A stretch of 64,000 nt of DNA from a virus: the IMG/VR virus record IMGVR_UViG_3300030329_005540, positions 1 through 64,000 of that record, one strand, 5' to 3'. Of this stretch, positions 10,601 to 18,900 are shown piece after piece. Each line of letters begins with the position of its first letter. Within the stretch, counting starts at the first letter, position 1. The notes below the pieces were generated by a model. It saw nothing but the letters and a program-made list of their open reading frames with translations. It made no database searches and was not told where the DNA came from. A program made the translations under genes and the position numbers.

Positions 10601-10732
10601 GATGGTATTCAAACAGATTTGCAATTTAGTAATAGACAATTAGGAGGAAATGAAATGGCATTGCTGAAAGAAAGCACATTCCACAGACTAGAACCACTTT
10701 TAGGATTAAATAGATACGGAAGAACTTTTTAA
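7634..10732 (+). CDS. Putative tail hub / baseplate protein
   Basis: A 1032-residue protein whose ATG follows a GGAAAAAGGA ribosome site. Residues ~190-270 contain a stretch resembling the hub domain of phage tail tip proteins (gpD/gp27 type). Its text is LVFVLNTIGIQIQANP, then the segment TLDEVISQWCAKFGYSWGFD and IYGIDKIYP. There is a Gly-rich loop (GTGGEGGLYGGG) near residue 345. A Cys cluster C-x3-C-x8-C-x-C lies near residues 778-796 and could bind a metal or form disulphides. The stop overlaps the next start as TAATG. Gene order, after the paired tail proteins and before the giant proteins, also fits a baseplate hub. The call is inference from a weak pattern. Confidence 0.4.
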   Translation: MFRKIEEVQIGGEAPGEAFGGFIYNLGCQIGYNGNPTTVSVNVVSENGAYNISKQDLSTIEGTSINVGSEIKFQNMYLKDYQMTSDANAKLLSLNYIDRTILFKKIFIGLIGVHGNPLSLMNTKTSRVSKDFKHVRFPVQCMPCSYADDVPPLKPVDVKFRASSGFVHNVDLKKGGAVLLGTEEFSKNLCEQRQVSYSWRELVFVLNTIGIQIQANPDTGEPSITDRGKIHERERFTGTLDEVISQWCAKFGYSWGFDPQLEKIYGIDKIYPIETLQEVKDKINNLSGSSKIVVTSTSESASLDGTMVHDHVSAVKKPFHRQTTSETDFMRTSFENIKLEDLFGTGGEGGLYGGGRTLEELMISSILAKYNTDARKLYNMQLARDKAQAKGGNLNTSSWTSSKGDNFLEPLGITCGYHLTDAEKQLYVNLIALTPATMTAINNFQAQYGVDADAFVGTYSKALEERWIEWEKEIADFIGKYYWTRKPAVDFSDCKAFWKINRQLTVEPKSDLYTTQENKRYPYYKILENHPVTAISAVGSATIDVTSNACSDTAPYDGFAPVLGGPSVHLIRGATYVVNYLGCDPKDTTLANPSPVYFKLYKNEDFTGAVAMEVIPNPGGNTKANITIPGNLTENVLYYKNAAGDAQSVSVIDDPRKQNGLEELWITEWPAAYGTDTTDIDRMFMKNGKAALKTALPQYQELVGLAASTFLPSLQQISTAAYNEAVKQSNDGFDPVIWILPEKQYMDDTFSPPTSIDEGATNTNEKIFDTSKKPGVSDNCKDACDYSLIEKHCRCTGRDWISVRPTFVGKISPKARYITFDVNNENHEIVLPVEERVLGYHIQKQDIILVHKALEYFYGQMRHGANTMGIKVTTKDITNDIDEQIIDINDVQEKIDNYSWSDNQPGIPGAGKVRKEGKIIVPDKSWAGGKTTFTAVHPYTYHQWTDQSYVISEPTEKFSCSVLGLDFEEIDSVLTPSKGLISMQINYSADGIQTDLQFSNRQLGGNEMALLKESTFHRLEPLLGLNRYGRTF

Positions 10733-12423
10733 TGTATTTAAGAAGCGGCACATCAAATATTTTTTACTCTGGAGATAGTTATCATTCTACTGCGGAGATG
10801 GATGTCTTTTCTTTTGATGTAGCGGGATATGTCGATACTCCAACGGGGGTAGCTGCTATTAAATTTTCCGGTGACAGTGGCATATCAACATTTAAATTTG
10901 ACAAGGGTAAAATTTATGATCCTGAAAACAGATACGTTTCTTCCTATAGAAATAAAGAATCATTTTCCATATCGGGAAATATGTCTGGCGAGCACTATGA
11001 CTACTATATTAATAATACTCCCGTGTGTTTTAGCGGCGTAAAAAATGATTATAAATTACAAAGATTTATTATCGGAGCTACCGGCGGCTCTCTTGTAACA
11101 GAAAGAATAGCTTTTTATTCTAAACCTTTCGGCCACAAATTAAGCTTAGATAATAGATTTATTGTTAGCGGGAAATTAACAGGACTACTTGAGTCTACGG
11201 GAGAATACTCTAGTTCAAAATTTGAAATATTTTCAGGCATTGTTCCTAATAATGATTTAATTAATGTTAGCGGATTCCAACAAGGACCGAGAACTTCGTC
11301 TTTAATAACTTTCTCGACAACCGGGACTACGCAGCAACATTTAGATAGTGGTTTCGCCAATTATGAAAACGTTAATTTTGTTTTAAAGTTATATACGAAT
11401 TTTGGTCAAATAAATAAAGAGTTTTCCGTGCAAGCGCGGCCTGAAGAGGAAACAATCTTTTCATCTGGGGTTTCTGCCAGCAGATTTTTAATTTCAGGAA
11501 CCGGAGAACAAAAACAATCTGGAATTTACTCTTTGCGTTATGAGGTATTTGAAAACTTTAGATATCCTCTAACTTCTAAACCTTTAAAAATAAGTTTAGA
11601 TTACGCGAGTGGAGACACGGGTAATTATTATTCTTTTTCTGGAATTGATTTAACTTATTCTGGCAGCGGTTACAGCGGAGTGCCAGATGTTATATTCACA
11701 GGCGACGGATTAAAAATGTCTCCAGTGGTTACTCCTCTTATGAGTATGAAACTCACCGGAATTAATGTTACGTATTCCGGCAGCGGTTACAGCGGAAGCC
11801 CAACAATATCTATTTCCGGTGGAACTCCATCCACCGCTGCAACGGCTTCAGCAAGCACTAACATAACTGGTGGTTTATATTCTGGAATGGTAACAGGAGT
11901 TTCTGTTACGAATTCTGGAGCAGGATATGATGCAGTTCCATCGATAATTTTTTCAGGCGTAGTATACGGCGGAGGTATTCAAGCCTCGGGTACGGCTCTA
12001 ATGGGGCATGGCCAAGTTACAGGCATCACTTTAAACAACCCCGGTGGATATTTAGAGCATCAACCGGGTCTGAGCGGATTCTCTGGCGGGGGCGCTGGAG
12101 CCACGACTTTTAAAAACGCAACGGGTTCAGGAACAATTTCAGGGTACTCTAAATCATTTCTTGATTTTTGGAGTTTGAAAACAGGAGAATCAATCACTGG
12201 TGAATTAGTTGATTATACCAATAAAAATTATATAACAGGATATCAATCTGGTCATAGAATTGGTTATATGGATACGGGACACACAAATGTTACAGGCAAA
12301 AGCTATCAGGCTGTTATAACTACATCGGGTAAATATAACGATAGCGGAGCCATGTACGCTAATTTAAATTTTCATTTGTATAGTGGTAAAATTCCCAGCT
12401 TAAATATAACTGGAATAAGGTAA
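10732..12423 (+). CDS. Gly/Ser/Thr-rich virion protein with GSGY repeats
   Basis: A 563-residue protein starting inside the stop of the hub-like gene. Three successive units near residues 308, 346 and 390 read YSGSGYSGVPDVIFTG, YSGSGYSGSPTISISG and NSGAGYDAVPSIIFSG. This is a short beta repeat that recurs in tail fibres and other phage adhesins. The rest is beta-rich with many xxTGxxSG turns (SGKLTGLLESTG, SGNMSGEHYDYY). There is no enzyme motif, signal peptide or membrane helix. It is probably a fibre or baseplate-decorating protein. The host ligand cannot be read from the sequence. Confidence 0.45.
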   Translation: MYLRSGTSNIFYSGDSYHSTAEMDVFSFDVAGYVDTPTGVAAIKFSGDSGISTFKFDKGKIYDPENRYVSSYRNKESFSISGNMSGEHYDYYINNTPVCFSGVKNDYKLQRFIIGATGGSLVTERIAFYSKPFGHKLSLDNRFIVSGKLTGLLESTGEYSSSKFEIFSGIVPNNDLINVSGFQQGPRTSSLITFSTTGTTQQHLDSGFANYENVNFVLKLYTNFGQINKEFSVQARPEEETIFSSGVSASRFLISGTGEQKQSGIYSLRYEVFENFRYPLTSKPLKISLDYASGDTGNYYSFSGIDLTYSGSGYSGVPDVIFTGDGLKMSPVVTPLMSMKLTGINVTYSGSGYSGSPTISISGGTPSTAATASASTNITGGLYSGMVTGVSVTNSGAGYDAVPSIIFSGVVYGGGIQASGTALMGHGQVTGITLNNPGGYLEHQPGLSGFSGGGAGATTFKNATGSGTISGYSKSFLDFWSLKTGESITGELVDYTNKNYITGYQSGHRIGYMDTGHTNVTGKSYQAVITTSGKYNDSGAMYANLNFHLYSGKIPSLNITGIR

Positions 12424-12435
12424 GGAATAAGGAAA

Positions 12436-12930
12436 ATGAGAGAAGAAGAGCTAATAACTATCGAGCAAAGCAAGCGGGTACAAATCAAAGATATTAAAAG
12501 AGATTACCTAGTTTGCGAGATAGACAATCCTATAGACAAAGGGAAAAAGGTAGAAATTAAAGTGGCTAAACCATATAATATAAGAGCCTCTTCTTATGAT
12601 GGTAAAACAATTCAATATACTAGCTGGAGCAACGGCACTACTATAAATATCGCATATACTGCTCACGCAAGCTCAAATTATAATTCCAGAACCGCAGATT
12701 ACCAGAATGCATCTGATGTATGTACGGTGGGGGCTCACATAGAAATGTTGTATCCTCCTTACATAGTAGACGATTTTATCCTAGTGTCAGCTAATACAGT
12801 TGGCAATGAGGGTGATAACGTGCAAAACATTGGAAGTTTAGTTCATTGGGTTGATCAAAATAGAGAAGGCCGATACTGGAAAGATGATTGTGGGTCTGGC
12901 GGAGGAGGAGGTGGCTCAGTATGGGTTTGA
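12436..12930 (+). CDS. Small virion-associated protein with poly-Gly tail
   Basis: A 164-residue protein starting 12 nt after the previous stop, with ATAAGG as the ribosome site. The first 50 residues are charged, the middle is Ser/Thr/Tyr-rich (SSYDGKTIQYTSWSNGTT), and the end is a run of glycines then SVWV. The glycine codons are GGAGGAGGAGG, which also serve as a very strong ribosome site for the giant gene that starts 10 nt before this gene's stop. Family unknown. Its position suggests a small baseplate or fibre-linking component made in step with the giant protein. Confidence 0.5.
   Translation: MREEELITIEQSKRVQIKDIKRDYLVCEIDNPIDKGKKVEIKVAKPYNIRASSYDGKTIQYTSWSNGTTINIAYTAHASSNYNSRTADYQNASDVCTVGAHIEMLYPPYIVDDFILVSANTVGNEGDNVQNIGSLVHWVDQNREGRYWKDDCGSGGGGGGSVWV
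12900..12912 (+). promoter_or_regulatory. Strong ribosome binding site inside the upstream coding sequence
   Basis: CGGAGGAGGAGGT lies 8-9 nt before the ATG at 12921 and fixes that ATG as the start of the giant gene. The same frame is open from a TTG at 12888, but that would give an odd MWVWRRRRW leader and place the ribosome site inside the gene. Confidence 0.8.
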
Positions 12931-15900
12931 TACCATACATAAAAACAGGCACAAGCACATCGGCTGAATTAATGAATGACCTTTACTCGGGTCTAGACGA
13001 AGCCGTTAATCTTGTAACTAATGGAAAGTCTATGTTCTTTTTGAACACGACTGCAAATTGGTCTCTTGAAAACCCTGAAAGATATTATCACTATTATTCT
13101 GGTTACAGCTTAATTGATCCGAGTCAATGGCCTAGTTTCACCTTTGGTCAAGACGTAGGTTATCAAGCTGGAGTCCTTTCTACTCCCGTGGGCGGTACAA
13201 TTGACATGAGCCCTAGGCAATTTTGGTTTTTAAGCGGAGCTAAAAGCGGAGACTGCGATCCTAACGATACCGACAATGTCAATCGCGAACATTGCGTTAG
13301 CGGTGAATGGAAAACGCCAAGAAGAATTGACGCCACTAATGATATTGGTTGGTATTGGAAATTATATGGAAGACATTATTATTTTACTAATGCGTTAGCG
13401 GGAGGTTTATGTGGCGCGGGATGCGGATGGCAAGTCCCTCTTTATAAACACGGTTATTATGAAAAAATGGTGGATGATGTCACCATTTTTCAATATAACA
13501 CTGGGAAAAAAGCCGTAGTAGTTTTAGAAGGAGGTACGAAAACTAGTGATTATGGAAGATTTCCAAATATGTGGACAAACCCATATACAAGGGTCGAAGA
13601 AAGACAAAGAATACCTTACGTTACAGACACCGCTTGGTCTTTAGGTCAAGAATTTGACAACTCATTGCAAGTCCATAAGATATCAGGTATTCAGGGGTTA
13701 GTAGAATTTACCCGATATCAGCCTACTCAAGTTGGAACAATTGCCAACCAAGGCACGGCGACAGACTTTCACCCCGGTAGCGGCACGGGAACTCCCGCTG
13801 GCCCAACTGGCCCCACTGGCCCCACCGGCCCCGGCGGATACCCCGGAGGCGGTCCCACTGGCCCCACTGGCCCCACTGGCCCCACCGGCCCCGGCGGATA
13901 CCCCGGAGGCGGTGGAGCAAGTCCATCTTTTGATCCATATTCAATCCCAGAACAAGAAAAGTTCTCTTGGGAACAGTTCATTAAAAGTGCGGAGAAGCCA
14001 GATAGAAGTAAACATTTTTATGAACAACAAAATCGCGCAACCGCAGACGATATAGAAAAGTTTTATCAAAATAACGAGTCGAGTGAAAATTTTCGTTTTT
14101 GTTCTCATGTTACCAAAAGCGAAATTGACTTAGTTAGTCAAAACGCAAACAGAACGGGTTTAATTGGGCAATGTCAAGAGCCTTATCAATGCTGGATGGC
14201 TGCTTCTAAAAAATGGTTTTGGAACGATTTAAAAGCCGCTGTGCCGCAATTGGCAACTGCACCTCAAACCATCAATATGACTTACAGCTTTTGCCGCTCC
14301 GGTACAGATATAAATGTTGCCGGAGACACAGGAGCCGACAATTATCTAGAAACTAGTGCAACAGCTACGGGCTGGGGTCCGACAGGAGCGAATGGTATCA
14401 ACGCAAGCGGCCAGCATACCAGTTTCTCTGATTTTACGGGGGATGTTGGAATCGGTTTCGCTTACTGGAAAAGCCTCATAGAAAGGATGTACGCAAATTA
14501 TGGTACTCACTGCGGATTAGCGGGGAATGACCTAACAATAAATTTCGTAAACTTGGGAGAAGAACTAGAAGGCGCTGAAGCTTATGGAATGAATAGTCAT
14601 CTTGCTCTCGATGAGTTTGGAAATCCTGATTATTCAGTACTAGAAAATCCGGACCTAAACATAGGAAGAATCAGGCTTGCTGTTCCTAGAAGCGGAGATT
14701 GGAAAAACGATGATGTATACGCATATTCTGATTTTCCAGCCACTAATCATCCTGACGGAGCAGGAGCAGATGGGGGAAGAAATCATCCTGCTGATGGAAA
14801 TATTGTTTTTAATATCAATTTTAATTGGCAAACAGACGCTAACGTAATCACAGGAACTTGGGATAACACGGGACACGATGGTAATCCCAGCGCAGCCAAT
14901 CCACATTTACATGCTTCCATAGCCCGTGTTGCTGCTCATGAAATTGGCCATTCTTTGGGCTTCGGGCATTCATCAAGCGACAAGTGCGATAGTATCATGG
15001 GTCCGACTACTTTCTGGGGAGAGAGCTTACGTAGCGATTGGCCCACGGGGTTCACGCAAGAAACAGACGGCAAATGCGTTCATGAAATGTATGGATATAA
15101 TAGCGGGCCGGTTTGTTTTTCTGGATATTCAATGATATCTTTTGATTTAACGAGACCAGCTTGCGCTGAACATCCTGATGAATATTTAAGAGAATCTTGG
15201 TATAAAACTCCAACTCTCGGACCAGAGCCTCAACCTCATGAAGTGATATATACTTGTACTCACCCTGCAAACAAGCGCCCCGTCGTCCCTGAAAATTGGC
15301 CACAAATTGAAAATAGATTTGAAATTGCAGAATTAATATTTGATGGATACGAAACCTGTAGCACATGCGGTCAAGACCATCACGGCGAAGGAACGTTCCA
15401 AGGATATAAAAATTATACTTTTTCTAATAAATACGATAAGTACAAATTCTTCAGAATACATAATTTAAATAATTATGATATGACTCTTAAATTTGAGGCT
15501 TCGTCCATTGGCGGCGCGAGCTTCGAAGGGGCGACAAAAGTTTCTAATGGTATTTATCAAATAGGCGACACGACGGCAATGTTCGCAGAAGCCGACGCCG
15601 GAACTGGGCACACAATTGTTATTCCTAAACATGAATCACGCTGCGTAAGAAGAGACTTTGGCGAGTACACAAATGGATTTAGACATTTTCAAAAATTTAA
15701 ATCCAGCGACCATAGATATATTTTAGAGTTATCAGAAAGTTTCAAGGCTTATCCTAGATATTATGATTATCATGGCGCGGATTGGAATTGGTTTAGATAT
15801 AATCACACTAATAATGTTATCAATCCATTTCTAATTGACAGAATTATTTCTGGAATGGGTGATAGATTTATTTTAGATGAATCTGCTTGGGGCAGAACTT

Positions 15901-18900
15901 GGGACGCCTCTGGCCTTTATGCTGCACCGTTGAATTATACTGGTACTGACGGAGCCATAAAAAGTTATGAGGATTATACTCCCGGTGATGACATTGGCCA
16001 AGTTAAGAGGTTTAGAACGGATTCTACGGGTGCGTTGGTAGAGGACGAACTCGGAAGCATGATAGTACCAACTTATAATAACTCTTTTAGAACTGGAGAA
16101 AATTATAGCTGGAGTACAACTGATCCAAATACTCTTTTAGCAGACTTTATATATCATACTGGGTTTGTTTCTCAGCATTTTTTGATGACTAGTGGAGAAA
16201 GTTACCCAGCACATTTACAACAGGACGAATCCTACAAAGTAGAAACTAGCGGCCAAGCTATAAGTAAATATTGTTTGCATAAAAAAACAGTTGCTTATTC
16301 CGGCGCGAAGCATATTTATAGATTTTTGCAGGATTTAAATGTAAATCTTGTTTCTATCGAGGCTGATGGGCGAGTAACGAGCAGAATACCTAGCTCGGGT
16401 TGGGATTATGGAGTTTCAGGCATGTTCGTCGGCCACACTGGTTGGTTATCCACTTCTGCTTGGAGTGCCAGTGACATTAGTCAATTCGCAGACAGGGATC
16501 AATTGAGCGTCGGTACAGACATACTAAATACTCAATTATCTCGTGAGCGTTACGCCAAGGGCGCGACCACGGCAGAAGATGGTTTTCAGTGGGTCATCGG
16601 TCTTGACATTAAAGCGATGAACGATTCAGCGGATGGTCCCACCGGCTGGAAGCCACACGATTTATACGAATCAGGTAATAAACAGGGCAGAGCCAGAAGA
16701 GCAATGCCTTTTCCAAACGACACCCCATTTACCGATGGAATAGGTTCTGGCGCGAATCCAGACGGATGTTGTACGGGAATGTCTAGTGGAATTTGGGACC
16801 GATGGGATGCCGAAAAAGCCGCAAAAACATCAGGGATTTTGAATGACCCATTCGCTTTCTCTATTAATCAATATAATTTAACTACGAATATCTTCGGCAC
16901 AAATCACTTTCAATCTGCGATGGGCCAAATTTACCCGATGAATTGGGAAGCCGCATCCCGATGTATACCAAGCGATGCAGACCCTTGCCATAGTCGAGTT
17001 GGGGTGAATCCCAAGCAAAGATTTTATTCTAATATAGATTTTATCAATCAACAAGACCATAAATTTGGAAATGTGTGGTACGGTAAAAAACCGATTACCG
17101 GATATCTACAAACAGGTGGTTTTTATAGAGTAGGTACTTTTACCGCGAATACGGCCCAAGGCGCATATACTTATCAAGAAGCTGGTCAACGAGGGCAAAA
17201 TAATTATAAATATTATGGAATGTTTTATAGCCGAGGCAGCGATGCGCCGCGAGACGTATACGCTCACGCGCAAAACAACGCTTATTGCGGAGATGGTGGC
17301 GCTGCGGGTGGCGTGCAGGGATTTTCTGGAGCTAATCAAGTTTTATACAATTCGGGTTGGGATGATCAAGCCGACCACGGCACTGACGGACATTTCATAT
17401 ACCAAATAAGAATCACAGGCAAAGACGGAAGCTCAAGATATTCTCTTAATTATCCAACATGGCCCGGACCCCGGAGAGAATTTTTCTATTACACCAATCC
17501 AAAGTCGTTGTTGAATCTAAGACAAAATTCTAACATTGCCGATATGAAACATGGCAATAATTTAAGAATAAATTTAGATTGCGGAATATCTGACCCTTAT
17601 GACGAAGATCATATGAAAAGCTACAAATGCGAAGATAGTAGCTCATCCCCCGTTGGATGCAGTGATTCTTCTGTCGCTTGTTATAATTGCAGTGATCCAA
17701 CAGATGTAACAGAGCGTATGGACACGTATCACATCGTAGACATCATCCGCACTGGAGTAATTGATTCTGATCTTGGTCAGCCTACGGTTGACCTTCTGAC
17801 GGAAAGATGGTTTCCGTTCCACTATAGACACGACATAACAAATCATTTGGCCGCCGTGGGCTCAGAAAGTAAATACGGATTAGTAGGACAGAGTAACAGA
17901 AACAATAAAGTTGGCCCCATCGAACACGAAAGATACGGAAATAAAAAATTAGGAGGAGCCGCAAACGCGAATAAGGCGACAAATATTTGGGCTGGCAGAA
18001 GAAATTTCTTCGAAATGAAACTCGGAGATATAGATAGTGGTTTATATGAATTTAATAGAGTTGATGGAATCTGGACAGGATTCTTCAAAGTCGCCGCTGG
18101 AGAACCTGAAAAAGTTAATTTATATAGATTGCTGACAGATCATCCTTCAGGAGCAGCTTTTAAAAATCACATTATGTCATGTGATACAAATGAATTTAAT
18201 GCATACAATTATGCTTATTATTGGAATACTTATTACTCTGAGGCAACCACCGGCATTGCGCGAAACTGGCATCCTAACGAATACGAACTCGTGCAAAGAG
18301 TAACTCCGCCCATTTGGTCTCCGACTCTCACTGGGGATTTTGACGTATCAGCAACGGCGTCGTCATATGATACGGCTTCATATAAATACGACGCGGCAAA
18401 AAGCTTTGGCGCTCAAGCAACCGTGGAAGCTTATGGGCAAAAAATAAGAGACATGTTCGACAATGCTAGGCAGGGAGTCGATAATTCCGAGTTCTTTAAT
18501 TTCCAGAATTCTCCTAATGCTAAATATTATTACGGACCATATGGTGCATTGCATTATTCTTATCAAAAGAATATTAATTTAATTTACAAGATGTCCAAAG
18601 AAGTTAATAACGGAGTAATTTACACATGGAATAATAGTAAAAACTACGGTCCTCTGCAAAGAACATCTAAAGATTTTGAGCGCAGATTAGATGAAGGAAC
18701 AACCAGACCTGAACCTATATTTTTAACCGAGAAACAATATGGAAGACATGGCTCTAGCCCGGTTTTGCATAGTAGAATCACAGATAGATTAACCGCTCAA
18801 AAGATCACCTCGCTGCATGGCTTGGAAGATTATAATTACCCCAACTTGGGCTTAGACTCTGCGGGTCTAACAATTTCTTCGCCAGCTTTGGGAACCCCGC

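Noticed and set aside
12888-12920. TTG start giving an MWVWRRRRW leader on the giant protein
   Set aside because: The peptide is an out-of-frame reading of the poly-Gly codons, and the strong ribosome site lies inside it. The ATG at 12921 fits.
13732-14055. Frames overlapping the collagen-like region on both strands
   Set aside because: They exist because the repeat is GC-rich and periodic. The giant frame runs through with protein-like content.
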